Assembly (NCBI GenBank): GCA_017502525.1
Contig: JAFVUV010000011.1
Location: forward strand, 1 to 64,000
DNA: 64,000 nucleotides
Origin: Clostridia bacterium
GTDB lineage: Bacteria > Bacillota > Clostridia > Christensenellales > Borkfalkiaceae
Reading direction: 5' to 3'
Positions 52,280 through 61,214 of this stretch are shown piece after piece. How positions within the stretch are numbered: the stretch's first letter is position 1; each line of letters starts with the position of its first letter. Both the position numbers and the translations under genes were made by a program. The notes under the pieces are model-generated. The model saw only the letters and a program-made list of their open reading frames with translations, did not search any database and had not been told where the DNA came from.

Positions 52280-52471
52280 TTACAATAAATCAAAAAGCGC
52301 GTTAAAACGCCTTTCGTGGTTATCCGCTATTTTGTTAAATTCTGACGCAAGTTTGCTGTCGGTCAATATTCTCGAATACAATCTTGCCTTTTTACACGCT
52401 GATTCTTCCATAGTCATAAGGTCGGAAATAAGCGTTGCTTCTTTTGTCGTAAGCATATTTTTATTGCTCAT
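52280..52471 (-). CDS. Small helical spore coat-like protein
   Basis: The product is 63 residues from ATG at 52471 with GGAGGTG upstream; a longer frame to 52576 has a basic, non-conserved extension. The sequence LTTKEATLISDLMTMEESACKKARLYSRIL and the final HERRF part look like the partner protein often found with CotF-domain genes. It is the first gene of the pair. Function is inferred by neighbour and fold. Confidence 0.7.
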   Translation of the reverse strand: MSNKNMLTTKEATLISDLMTMEESACKKARLYSRILTDSKLASEFNKIADNHERRFNALFDLL

Positions 52472-52620
52472 AAAACACCTCCGTTTTTTGTTTCTACGCT
52501 TATTTTTACCCTTTAATTTTTTTCTATACACTAAAGCAAAATAATTTGAACAAATAAAAACCGCAACGCGAAACAAATCGCGTTGCGGAAGCCTGTTAAA
52601 CCGTCTTATAAAAGTCTAAA

Positions 52621-52950
52621 TTAAAAAACACCTTTATTATATTTAATCATTGCGCGGAAAATTAGCACGAGTCCAATTGCAAAGCCAACCACCAAAACAC
52701 CCGTAGATATCCAAGTCAAAACAGTAATCTTAGTGTAAAATTCAATGGCGGAAACAACGCTTGCAACACAAACTGACGCGCCCATAATGATACTACCAAG
52801 TCCAACTTGCTTGCCGAAAGGAATTCTATCTTCTTCACTAACCCTTTTCCTGTGATATTTGTGCATCATAGAAATATTGCCTTTAATATTTATTGCACCT
52901 ATTATAATTATTCCAACGCCAACTAAAAAGGCTACTATAAATTCAAGCAT
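52621..52950 (-). CDS. Small membrane protein, DUF3784-like
   Basis: The product is 109 residues with three membrane segments (about 5-22, 50-68 and 78-98). A conserved-looking loop NIKGNISMMHKYHRKRVSEE, then DRIPFGKQVGLG (residues about 22-52), is typical of a clostridial family that I associate with DUF3784, without certainty. Function unknown. Confidence 0.65.
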   Translation of the reverse strand: MLEFIVAFLVGVGIIIIGAINIKGNISMMHKYHRKRVSEEDRIPFGKQVGLGSIIMGASVCVASVVSAIEFYTKITVLTWISTGVLVVGFAIGLVLIFRAMIKYNKGVF

Positions 52951-53293
52951 AACTACTTCCTTATTTTTATTCCATTATTTAATATCATTATAGCATATAA
53001 ATTAAAAAAACGCAACTTTTTATTTTATGACGATACTGTCATAACCGATTTGTTTGTTGTCATAATTCTGTTTGTTATCACAATAGCAAAAAAGACCTTA
53101 AAAAGTATTTTTTTTAAAGGTCTTTTTCTATGTGTTTTTGTGAAAGGGCTATGAAAAGGATACAAAATTGAAAGTGGATGAATTAAGCAAAAACGGATGA
53201 TTTTTTTGAAAGCGGTTTCAATTTTAATTATTCGGCTGAAACCTTAAGCCTGTTTGGTTATTCTTTGCTTTCTCCAATATGTGTAATGAGTTC
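52951..53293. other. Intergenic stretch of about 340 bases
   Basis: AT-rich. It holds a terminator (AAAAAGACCTT with AAGGTCTTTTT, 53089-53127) and a weaker GGTTTCA/TGAAACC hairpin near 53214-53254 behind the lipoprotein gene. No convincing reading frame is seen. It marks the edge between AT-rich core and the GC-richer gene to the right. Confidence 0.6.
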
Positions 53294-54208
53294 TTATTGT
53301 CTTGTGTATGTGTCAAATACCCAGACCGAGTCCTGAATTTCGGTGGGGCTATATGGATGATGATAGAGCCCGTTTATAACGATGCTGTTGTCATTGTTAT
53401 CGAAGCTGCCGCGGAGATAGAAATCGGGCGGATAGTAGATGCTGACGGTGGTGTCGTAGTTATCCTTGTCGGCCTTTCTTACCTTCTCATAAATGTCGTT
53501 TTCGATATAGAGATAGAGCGTTTTTCTGTCCTCGGAAATATTGAAGATTCCCTCAACGACTGTCTCGCCGTTTGTGTAGATGAAGAGCGAGAAGCTCTGA
53601 TTTATCAGGGGCAGTACAAATAAGCTCTGGCTGCTCTCTGCGGTGTAGGTGCCCTCGGGCAGACGGTACTGTCCGTCGTTATAGATGTCCTTACTGTAGG
53701 ACTTATGAGAATTGCCCTCCAGCACGTAGGTTCCGAATTTGTATGGCATCTTGCCTATGCGGTAAACGTGAGTATAGACCGTGCCGTCTGTGAAGCCCAG
53801 GTCCTCCTCGGCGTAGATGATGCTGAACTGTGTGAAGCCATTGTCAACGCCCTCGGCGTAGCAGCTGATCCAGTCCTCATTCGCCTTGTCGCTTCTTGTG
53901 AGAATGAAGGTCAAGGGAGTCTTTGCATCGTCGGAGCTTCTGTATATAGATCTGAAGCCGCCCTGATATTTCAGCGCGTCGTCCTCGTAGTAGCTGAAGG
54001 TCATAACGCCCTCCGAACCGTCAAAAACGAAGTAGGTATCCTCCTCGTCCATAAGTAGCCACTTTCCCGTGGAGGCATCCATTTTTTCGTCATAATTAAC
54101 CGTACCGTCAGGCTTCTGACCGAAAATCAAGTCACATCCCGAAAACATAGCCAAGACAGTCGCGACAATAAGTAAAAGCGCAATAAATCTTCCGTTGATT
54201 TTTTTCAT
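53294..54208 (-). CDS. Lipoprotein of higher GC, probably acquired
   Basis: The product is 304 residues. The signal peptide ends in a lipobox-like MFSGC (Cys25), so the mature protein is lipid-anchored. The body is beta-rich, with repeated short beta-hairpin units (GKWLLMDEEDTYFVFDG, GTYVLEGNSHKSYSKDIY, GTYTAESSQSLFV), no catalytic motif, and no domain I can name. Codons ending in G or C are far more frequent than in all neighbours, which points to recent transfer from a higher-GC gut relative. It lies next to element 2 but faces away from it. Confidence 0.75.
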   Translation of the reverse strand: MKKINGRFIALLLIVATVLAMFSGCDLIFGQKPDGTVNYDEKMDASTGKWLLMDEEDTYFVFDGSEGVMTFSYYEDDALKYQGGFRSIYRSSDDAKTPLTFILTRSDKANEDWISCYAEGVDNGFTQFSIIYAEEDLGFTDGTVYTHVYRIGKMPYKFGTYVLEGNSHKSYSKDIYNDGQYRLPEGTYTAESSQSLFVLPLINQSFSLFIYTNGETVVEGIFNISEDRKTLYLYIENDIYEKVRKADKDNYDTTVSIYYPPDFYLRGSFDNNDNSIVINGLYHHPYSPTEIQDSVWVFDTYTRQ

Positions 54209-54599
54209 GGTATTTCTCCTTTCCTTTGTCTACTAAATTTATGCTGCGAGTTTATATAATGTTTATATCATATTTTTCCAATAATTTCAACAATATTTTA
54301 TCCTTTGCCAGCTATATTGTAGCGATTAGCTCCATAAATTTAACGAATACCCATAATTTTAACGAAAGCAAAAAAAGCCCATTCGCTGGGAGTGCAAAAA
54401 TTCTCGGAAGATAGGCTCTTTTTTATTATAATATTCAGTTTTACGCTTTCAAATGGCAAAAATACCCCTAAAAATCAATAAAAACGCAGAATTGGCACAA
54501 ATAACTGTATCCTATTCTGCGTTCTTTTTTGGTGCATCCGCCATATTCCGTAGTGTATCCACAACGCAGTCTTATTGTATCATAACAATACTCAAAAAT
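54209..54599. other. Junction region between lipoprotein gene and element 2
   Basis: About 390 bases without a gene. It contains the perfect terminator at 54483-54529 and a short TATTGT/ACAATA inverted repeat at 54573-54590. The left end of element 2 probably lies here, but no duplicated attachment site can be seen within the window. Confidence 0.5.
54483..54530. terminator. Terminator left of element 2
   Basis: AACGCAGAAT (54484-54493) pairs with ATTCTGCGTT (54514-54523), with a T-run on the + strand and T-rich sequence on the minus strand. It can end the recombinase operon of element 2. Confidence 0.7.
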
Positions 54600-54761
54600 C
54601 TACCGTTTTTTACTGTTTTTTGTTGCCTTTTTGGTTGAATTCGGTTGCAAAGAAATTTTTTTCTTAACCCCGAAATCGAAACCGTCGAGTCGAACCCATA
54701 ACGCCACGTTTACGCCCTTATTTGATAGTTTTAAGTTTACATTTGTACCTTTTATTTCCAT
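54600..54761 (-). CDS. Small basic protein at the element end
   Basis: A 53-residue frame starts ATG at 54761 with AAGGAG 10 bases upstream. It follows the second recombinase by 44 bases. The product begins MEIKGTNVNLKLSNKGVNVA and ends in a lysine-rich tail. No domain is recognised. It may be a DNA-binding accessory protein of the recombinases or an accidental frame near the attachment site. Confidence 0.4.
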   Translation of the reverse strand: MEIKGTNVNLKLSNKGVNVALWVRLDGFDFGVKKKISLQPNSTKKATKNSKKR

Positions 54762-54805
54762 AACTTTTTTGCTCCTTATGTATTATGATTTTAGTGCTTT
54801 TTTGC

Positions 54806-56407
54806 TTAAAATTGAATTTGTAAGCGGTTAAAGTCAAATTCCATATTTCTTAGAGTAAAGGGGTATCTAATGTTATCTATACTTTCATAAACAGTGCAAG
54901 TAAGCGGTGTTTTTAGTCCTGCTAATTCGTGAAGATTGATTATTGTTTCAACGGTATCAACATTTATTTTTATTTCCTTGATAAGCGTTTGTAGTAATTC
55001 TTGCTTCAAGTAGAAGTCTATTCCGTCTAACACTTTCTTAAAATCAAGAACTTTCTTTCTCAAAGTTTCCTTGTTGATTCGGGGCAAGGAACTTCTTTCC
55101 GCTTTTATTTCGTCTATTATTAAAGCAATTCTATTTGCTTCGTTTCTTTCTTCCGTAATGTTGTTAGATATGACGGTGGCAAGTGTCTTTCCCTTATTTT
55201 TGAGTATTATATCGTTAAGACTTGAAATCAACGCTTCTTTTTCTATTAACTGCTTTTTTAAGTCGGTTAATTTTTCCGTTTGACTGTCGTGTAGTTTAGT
55301 AATACCTTGTCTTAATAACAGTATAATATTGTCGGTATTTCGTAAGGATAAAAATGCTTGGGTTAATAGATTAACTATGTATCTATCTAAGTAAACAACG
55401 TTTATTGATTTTCTTCCTTCGTGTTTTGGCTTTCCATTGCATACATAGGAAAAATAGGCTTTTCCACGAGCAACACTTTTTCCGCCTGCTACTGCCGAGC
55501 CACACATACCGCACGTTATAAGTCCCGTTAAAAGGTACTTTCCTTTTTTTCGTCCACGTCCGTTTTTCTGCATTCGGCTATCTAACTTTACTTGTACTCT
55601 TTCAAACACGTCGGTTTCTACTATTTGGGGCATACCGCCAACTATTCTTACAACTTCCGATTCGGGTTTTCTTTGTCGTCTCCATTTTTCACGGCAAGGG
55701 GAACGCTTATAAAGGTTGAACACGTATTCTCCGATATATTGTCGGTTTCGCAATAAATCGGTTATGTTGTATGAAAGCGGTCTGCCGTCTCTCCGTCTAT
55801 AACCTTCGGCATTAAGAATATCAACAGTTTCTTTGTATGTATGACCTTCATCAACCAAGTGGAACATTTTATATATTGCTTCGGCTTCTTTTGGTACTAT
55901 TCGATACCTTTTTTGAGCGACTTCGTACCCGTATAAAGCAACGCCAGAGTGTGCTTTACAATTTTTCGCATTCTCTATTTGTCCGTTAAAGGCTTCTCTT
56001 GAAAGCCGTTTACTGTATAGTGCCGCCATACCCATACTCATTAGTTTGAAGAAATCGCCTTCGGGTGTATCATCAAAATTTTCAACTGTACTTATGACCT
56101 TAATTCCGAGTTTATCTAAATGCTTTTGAGCAGATAATGCAAGTTCAACGTTTCGAGCAAATCTATCCCATCTATGTACTATTACAAGGTCAAAGTCGCC
56201 CGAATAAGCGTCCTGCAACATTTGTTGAAATTCTTCTCTATTGCCGTCCGTACCTGTCCTTGCTTCGTCCTTATACTCTTTGATAACAGTTATATTGTTT
56301 GCCTTGCAGAACTTTCTACACTCGGCTATTTGAACTGCTATGCTTGATTCTTGTTGTTTGTCGGAACTATATCGGCTATATATAACGCCGTTTAGTCTTA
56401 CACTCAT
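54806..56407 (-). CDS. Large serine recombinase (second of element 2)
   Basis: The product is 533 residues. The catalytic domain has YSRYSSDKQQ with nucleophile Ser14, then QIAECRKFC and DRFARN. It is followed by the recombinase domain (GYEVAQKRYRIVPKEAEAIY, near 165-185), a zinc ribbon (CGMCGSAVAGG near 300, with a later Cys) and a coiled-coil. It appears complete and active. The start follows the upstream gene by 10 bases with AAGGTG overlapping its stop. Confidence 0.92.
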   Translation of the reverse strand: MSVRLNGVIYSRYSSDKQQESSIAVQIAECRKFCKANNITVIKEYKDEARTGTDGNREEFQQMLQDAYSGDFDLVIVHRWDRFARNVELALSAQKHLDKLGIKVISTVENFDDTPEGDFFKLMSMGMAALYSKRLSREAFNGQIENAKNCKAHSGVALYGYEVAQKRYRIVPKEAEAIYKMFHLVDEGHTYKETVDILNAEGYRRRDGRPLSYNITDLLRNRQYIGEYVFNLYKRSPCREKWRRQRKPESEVVRIVGGMPQIVETDVFERVQVKLDSRMQKNGRGRKKGKYLLTGLITCGMCGSAVAGGKSVARGKAYFSYVCNGKPKHEGRKSINVVYLDRYIVNLLTQAFLSLRNTDNIILLLRQGITKLHDSQTEKLTDLKKQLIEKEALISSLNDIILKNKGKTLATVISNNITEERNEANRIALIIDEIKAERSSLPRINKETLRKKVLDFKKVLDGIDFYLKQELLQTLIKEIKINVDTVETIINLHELAGLKTPLTCTVYESIDNIRYPFTLRNMEFDFNRLQIQF

Positions 56408-56417
56408 AATTTCACCT

Positions 56418-57470
56418 TTAATAGAGCAACCAATAACCCCATTTTTGGGGCGGTATCGGTATGGTTTCTATTCCTTTTTCTTTTAGTAGTTTATATGTTT
56501 CCCACGCTTTATTGACGTTTCGTGAGTATCGTATAACGTCGGTTAATATAACGTGAGTAAATGCCTTTTCATTTGCTTTTCGTATTAACGCTTTTAAGCC
56601 GTTTCCGTATTCGTGTATTCCTGAAACATTTTCATCTTCAAACACGGCAACTATATTAAGGCTTAGTTTAATACATATATCGGTACAACGCTTTATTTGA
56701 AACTTTGTTGCATTACCACCGCCTTGTTGGTTAGTTCGTGCATAAATACAAACACGTGTTCCTTTTTTAAGGTCATCTATACACGGAAAACGTACTAACG
56801 GCGGTATAGTTAAAGGCAAGTTCCAATAGTTAGTAAACGGTGCTATTGTATTTGTGGGCGTTTCTCGTTCGCCCGTTTTATGATTATATTTAAGTTCATA
56901 CATTTTGTTTTGGCTCCAATCTTTATATAACCACTCAAAGTATCTGCCGATAACTTTTATTAGTCTGTTCCACTTGGGTGGTAGTAGGTTTGTGCCACGT
57001 TTTTCAATAGTTTTTCCGTTATTAAAGAGCATTGTTATTTGCCACCACGTATAAGGGGAAAGGTTTGTAGGTTTAGAGTAGAAGTCGTTCCATAGTTCTA
57101 TGTGCTGTATAAAAAGCCGTGCTTTAAGTTGGCTTGCTTCTTCTTTTCCAATTGTATATGGTGGGGATATGGTAGTTTGCTTGTATTTAGGGGAAGTAGT
57201 AATTATACCGCCGTTATCGGTTAAATCAATTTTAAGGCTCTTAAAGTCTCCGCACCCGTTAACGTATGATAAGCAAAATTGTTTTAGGTTGCTATAAGCA
57301 TTTATATCTAACGCTTTTAACATTTCGGGGCACTTGATACATTTACCGCAAACACGATTTAAGCGGGTATCGTAAGGCTCTTTGTTTATTTCATCATTAA
57401 GGCTTTCGATAGTGAACGTATAACCTTTTAAATTCGTTTTTGTACAAAACGGGCAAGTTGTTTTTATCAT
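56418..57470 (-). CDS. Recombinase-like protein lacking catalytic serine, with N-terminal zinc motif
   Basis: The product is 350 residues. The N-terminus has two cysteine pairs (CPFC at 6-9 and CGKCIKC at 41-47), probably a zinc site. A middle region (110-235) is rich in Trp and Tyr and unknown. The C-terminal 115 residues resemble a serine-recombinase catalytic domain (VCIYARTNQQ, FEDENVSGIHEYGNGLKALI, IRYSRNVNKAWE), but the nucleophile position is Asn247 and the protein ends after it with no recombinase or zinc-ribbon domain. I infer a catalytically dead partner or regulator. It lies between two active recombinases in one operon. Confidence 0.75.
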   Translation of the reverse strand: MIKTTCPFCTKTNLKGYTFTIESLNDEINKEPYDTRLNRVCGKCIKCPEMLKALDINAYSNLKQFCLSYVNGCGDFKSLKIDLTDNGGIITTSPKYKQTTISPPYTIGKEEASQLKARLFIQHIELWNDFYSKPTNLSPYTWWQITMLFNNGKTIEKRGTNLLPPKWNRLIKVIGRYFEWLYKDWSQNKMYELKYNHKTGERETPTNTIAPFTNYWNLPLTIPPLVRFPCIDDLKKGTRVCIYARTNQQGGGNATKFQIKRCTDICIKLSLNIVAVFEDENVSGIHEYGNGLKALIRKANEKAFTHVILTDVIRYSRNVNKAWETYKLLKEKGIETIPIPPQKWGYWLLY

Positions 57471-57527
57471 AGTTTTCTCCTTGTAGAATAGATAAAAGCC
57501 GAACGGCTATTCCGTTCGGCTCATCTT

Positions 57528-59087
57528 TTAATTATGTAGTTGTATTTCTATTTTGTCATCTTTGACTATTATTGTTTTTATGAACGCCCTTATTAACTTT
57601 CTTGTGATAGTTATGTCGTTAAACAGTTGGGTGTCGCTTATTATGGGGTTTCCGTTGCCGAGTCCGTTTAGGTAGTTAATGTAGTTATTAAGGCTTTTTT
57701 GTTTACGATTAAGTACTTTTATGATTGAAACGTTGTCGGTAATGGTTTTTTGTAGTGCTTGTGCTAAATCTTCGGTTGCAAGGCAGTATTTTTTAGATAG
57801 TCGCTTGTTTTCTCTTTCCAAATCTTGAACACGTCGGTTAAGTTGATTGAGTTGGTCTTTGTGCTTTGATAGAAGATTTGTTAAAGAGTTTCCTGATAGT
57901 TTGCCTGCTTTTAAGAAAGCGTTAACTTCTCGGTGTATTACTTTCTTAACGGTGTTTTCAAGGTGTTCCGCATTGATTTTCTTGACCTTACAACCGTTTT
58001 TTCTTCTGCTATCCGAACACACGTAATATCTGTATTCTTTTTTTCCACGCTTGCTTTTAGTCGTTTCGCCGAATACTTTCTTTCCGCATTCGCACTCAAT
58101 TATTCCTGATAATATGTATTCGGGGTGAGCGTTCTGCTTGTTTCTTCCGATTTCCCTTTCATCTAAAAGGTCTTGTACTTCAAGGAATAACTTTTTGCTT
58201 ACTATTGCTCTTAAAACGGTGTTATCGTTTCTAACTTCTGCTTGTTCCCCGAGTAATACTCTCCGTTTCTTTCGGTTAACGGGGTTTCCGTTCTTATCCT
58301 TTCGGCAGTAAACGTATATTCCCGCATATTTCCAGTTTCGGAGCATATCGCTTATAGTTGACTGTTTGAACGGCTCGCCCGAACGGGTTAAGTATCCGTT
58401 GGCAGTTAGTGTTGTAATTATTTCTTGGTAAGGGGTTTTCTTTACCGCAAGGTCGAATAACAGTTTAATGGCGGGTGCTTCGTTAGGCTCTATATCAAAT
58501 TGCTTTCCGATGCATTTTAGACCGTAAGGGGCTCTTCCACCTGCTGATTTTCCGCTTTGAGCACGTAAGTGTAGGGTTTGAGCCGTTTTCGTTGCTGCTG
58601 TTCTTGCTTCAAATTGAGCCATTGCAAAGCATAAGTTTGAGTAGAATTCGCCCATATTTGAATTTTCGTAGTACACGTTGCCGAAGATTAAAAACACTTT
58701 GTACTGTTCAAGTTCTTTTTTAATGTTGTCAAAGTCGCCAATGTTTCGGGTTAATCTTTCGTGGTGGTATAGAACTATAACGTCTATATTACCGTTTTTG
58801 ACTTCTTTCATCATTTTGGTTAAGCCATCTCTATTATCTGTAAACATACCGCTTTTTGCTTCGTCTTTATAGATATGACAGTCTTGTAAGTTAAGTAGGT
58901 TGGGGTAGTTAGATATAAGGCTTTTACAGTCGGTAATTTGAGTTTCTATTGACGTTGCCGTTTTATCTTCAGAAGATTTTCTTGCATATATTGCAGTTTC
59001 TAACTTTTTCTTATTTGAGTTGTTAAACTGCTTTGCAACAAGGACGGTTTGCATTAACGTTAATTCTTTGGGTTCAAGTTGTCGCAT
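57528..59087 (-). CDS. Large serine recombinase (first of element 2, Ccr-like)
   Basis: The product is 519 residues from ATG at 59087, which has AGGAGG upstream and overlaps the small gene before it by 14 bases. The catalytic motif YARKSSED (Ser38) is followed by HHERLTRN, a recombinase domain (RAPYGLKCIGKQFDIEPNEA), a zinc ribbon (CECGKKVFG with CSDSRRKNGC) and a long coiled coil (about 415-470). It is a cassette-type recombinase by family and context. Confidence 0.9.
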   Translation of the reverse strand: MRQLEPKELTLMQTVLVAKQFNNSNKKKLETAIYARKSSEDKTATSIETQITDCKSLISNYPNLLNLQDCHIYKDEAKSGMFTDNRDGLTKMMKEVKNGNIDVIVLYHHERLTRNIGDFDNIKKELEQYKVFLIFGNVYYENSNMGEFYSNLCFAMAQFEARTAATKTAQTLHLRAQSGKSAGGRAPYGLKCIGKQFDIEPNEAPAIKLLFDLAVKKTPYQEIITTLTANGYLTRSGEPFKQSTISDMLRNWKYAGIYVYCRKDKNGNPVNRKKRRVLLGEQAEVRNDNTVLRAIVSKKLFLEVQDLLDEREIGRNKQNAHPEYILSGIIECECGKKVFGETTKSKRGKKEYRYYVCSDSRRKNGCKVKKINAEHLENTVKKVIHREVNAFLKAGKLSGNSLTNLLSKHKDQLNQLNRRVQDLERENKRLSKKYCLATEDLAQALQKTITDNVSIIKVLNRKQKSLNNYINYLNGLGNGNPIISDTQLFNDITITRKLIRAFIKTIIVKDDKIEIQLHN

Positions 59088-59241
59088 TATCGCCGTCCTC
59101 CTGATTTGCAAGGATTTCTATCAATAATTCATTGACAACGTTAATTCTTTCGTTTGAGCACAATGTTCTTTTGGTGTTTGTTAATGGAATATTACCGCTT
59201 TTTTCAGTTATTACTTTTCGTGGGAAGATATATTTACGCAT
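59074..59241 (-). CDS. Small protein between Cch-like gene and recombinase
   Basis: The product is 55 residues from ATG at 59241, with GGGAG 9 bases upstream. It overlaps the Cch-like gene by 8 bases (ATGCGTAA) and the recombinase by 14 bases. It is basic at the N-terminus (MRKYIFPRKVITEK) with a helical C-terminus (INVVNELLIEILANQED). Staphylococcal cassettes also have a small gene between cch and ccr, but I cannot claim homology. Confidence 0.6.
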   Translation of the reverse strand: MRKYIFPRKVITEKSGNIPLTNTKRTLCSNERINVVNELLIEILANQEDGDNATT

Positions 59242-61036
59242 TATCGTCATCTCCCTTGAAGAAAGCATTTATTGAATCGTCATCATTCCAATTTGTATTA
59301 TCAACTTTCATTTCGAGTTGGACTGGCTGTTTAGGTTGATTTTCTTCCGTTAAATCTTCTTGAATTTGTTCCGATTCCATTTTGAATTTGAAAACGTTGC
59401 ACCATATACCATTGATGAGTTTTCTTGTTCTAATGGTAGTTTTTCCGTTCTTTTTCTTTTCTTCCGTTCCGATTAGAATTCCACGTTTTTTCAATTCGTT
59501 GGTGGCGGTGCCCCATTCGTTAAAACCTTCCGCTTTCAAAATCTTTTTTAAGCGGTCTTCGTGTATTATTACAGTCCATTCGTCATCTTTTATATTGATA
59601 ATACCTTCATTAGTTTGTTTTGCTATGGTTTCGTTAGAAAAAGTACCGTTTCCTTTATAATGAGTTTTAAGATAATTAACGTCAAAGCGTGAATATTTAT
59701 ATTCTTGTGCATAAGTTTTTATAATGTTTAACAGTTTTTCGGCGGGGTTTCTATCGTCAACGGTATCTTGTTCGCTTTCAATTAACGGCTCTATAAGTTC
59801 TTCGGTAGTCCAAGTAAACGGGGAATTGAAACATTGTTTTACAAGTTCGCAAGATAGATATATTGAAGCAAGTCTTGTTGCTATTCTATCGCTTAACCCG
59901 TCTTTCTTTGTCATCAAAGGTTTAACCTTATTAAGTGCTTTTTCATATTCGCTTTTAAGCGTTTCTATGGGCATACTTACTATATAGTCTATAAAGGTTT
60001 TTCCCGTTAAGCCATAGTTGGCGTTTACTATTGTTTTTATTTCTTCTGCACTTTCTGCCGATTCCGTCCATTGAACGTTTGTTGCATTTAACAGTCTTGG
60101 ATAGGTACCTTGTTGAACTTTCATTGATTCCATTAATGGGGTTTCTGAACTTGCAATTACTATTCCCGACCAACCGTCAATATTTCTATTCCACTTTTCA
60201 CCGCAACGCATTTTAGTTTCTTCTTGTGATATTGTATAAAGTAGTTCGGTTAAGTTTATGTTTGAGTTTTGTTGCAAGTCGTCTATTACTCTTGGCAGAC
60301 CGTGTATTCCTTCCAAAGCGTCAAGGAAACCGTTTAACGTGCCAGAATGTGGAAGTCCTAAACCGTGTTTTGTGAAGACGGGGGAGCCGAACGGACTTAA
60401 TAGTAGTTGTTCCATAGTGCTTTTGCCCGTTGAAGATTTTCCGCTTACATTTAGAACTATTGTTCCCAAGTCTGCAATTCGTAGTTTGTTGATTAGAGAT
60501 ATTACAACGGCACTAAAACCGAGACAGTAAGCAAGGGCAAGTTCCTTTCGGGAAAAAACGTGTTTATTAAGCATTTCTTGGTATTTGTCGATATCTCCTG
60601 CTTGGAATAAGAAATCACGTTTACACTCTGATACTTTTCCGTTTATGTTGGTTTTGTCATATAAGAAATAGTATTGTCCGTCTATATTATGCCAACCAAG
60701 TTTGGTGTGATATAGTTGATAATAATTTGAAGTGAAAGCAACCCTTGCTTGGTGGGTTAATAACATTGATATATCGTGAACTTGATAATGTTTTGCAAAA
60801 ATGTTGTTAGCGTTTAATGCTTTTATTAAGTTTGAAAGGTCGTTTAATAAACTTGTCGGAATTTCTGCATTGAATTCTTTGCCTCTATCGTTTACATATA
60901 ATAAAATAGAATCTTCTTCGTTTGCCGTGATGTTTTTTATTAAAGATTGAACTCTAAAAAACGGGCAATCATCTGGTATTGAAACTTCTCTCCCTTCATA
61001 ATTGAAAGAGTCATTGTTTTTGTTTGGATTTAACAT
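59234..61036 (-). CDS. Cch-like DUF927 replicative ATPase/helicase
   Basis: The product is 600 residues. An N-terminal region (1-170) leads to a DUF927-type ATPase domain with Walker A GKSSTGKST (199-207) and an acidic Walker B-like RVIDDL (249-254). Sensor-like residues follow (IVIASSETPLM, near 291). The C-terminal third contains winged-helix-like stretches (about 455-540). In staphylococcal cassettes Cch proteins are self-loading helicases that replicate the excised cassette. The same job is inferred here from the Walker motifs and recombinase neighbours. Confidence 0.8.
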   Translation of the reverse strand: MLNPNKNNDSFNYEGREVSIPDDCPFFRVQSLIKNITANEEDSILLYVNDRGKEFNAEIPTSLLNDLSNLIKALNANNIFAKHYQVHDISMLLTHQARVAFTSNYYQLYHTKLGWHNIDGQYYFLYDKTNINGKVSECKRDFLFQAGDIDKYQEMLNKHVFSRKELALAYCLGFSAVVISLINKLRIADLGTIVLNVSGKSSTGKSTMEQLLLSPFGSPVFTKHGLGLPHSGTLNGFLDALEGIHGLPRVIDDLQQNSNINLTELLYTISQEETKMRCGEKWNRNIDGWSGIVIASSETPLMESMKVQQGTYPRLLNATNVQWTESAESAEEIKTIVNANYGLTGKTFIDYIVSMPIETLKSEYEKALNKVKPLMTKKDGLSDRIATRLASIYLSCELVKQCFNSPFTWTTEELIEPLIESEQDTVDDRNPAEKLLNIIKTYAQEYKYSRFDVNYLKTHYKGNGTFSNETIAKQTNEGIINIKDDEWTVIIHEDRLKKILKAEGFNEWGTATNELKKRGILIGTEEKKKNGKTTIRTRKLINGIWCNVFKFKMESEQIQEDLTEENQPKQPVQLEMKVDNTNWNDDDSINAFFKGDDDNA

Positions 61037-61112
61037 ATTTATTCTCCTTATTTGGAGTACAAAAACAGGGAATAGGTTTCCAATCTTTCATTCAAAGGTG
61101 GCTTTATTTCAT

Positions 61113-61192
61113 TATATCTAATTTAGATATAAGCCTTTACCTTGTAGAGCCCTTTAAGCACGGCGGTAAGGGTATTTGTGCTTAAAGGCTCT
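61113..61192. other. Candidate replication origin or control site before the Cch-like gene
   Basis: Two inverted repeats lie in the 178-base gap. The first is TATATCTA/TAGATATA with a 3-base centre near 61114-61132. The second is a large hairpin, with 15-base complementary arms (one extra C) at 61146-61161 and 61178-61192. Cch helicases need an origin, and a position right before their gene is plausible. A terminator is the simpler alternative for the second repeat. Confidence 0.4.
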
Positions 61193-61214
61193 AAGTTTGT
61201 ACTTTTAGTATAAA

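Noticed and set aside
53279-54058. Long + frames opposite the lipoprotein gene
   Set aside because: They arise from the high GC of the lipoprotein gene; the minus strand has the signal peptide, lipobox and ribosome site.
54640-54720. tRNA-like T-arm (GGGTTCGACTCGACGG, minus strand) near the end of element 2
   Set aside because: No acceptor, D or anticodon stems can be drawn around it; it lies inside a plausible small reading frame.
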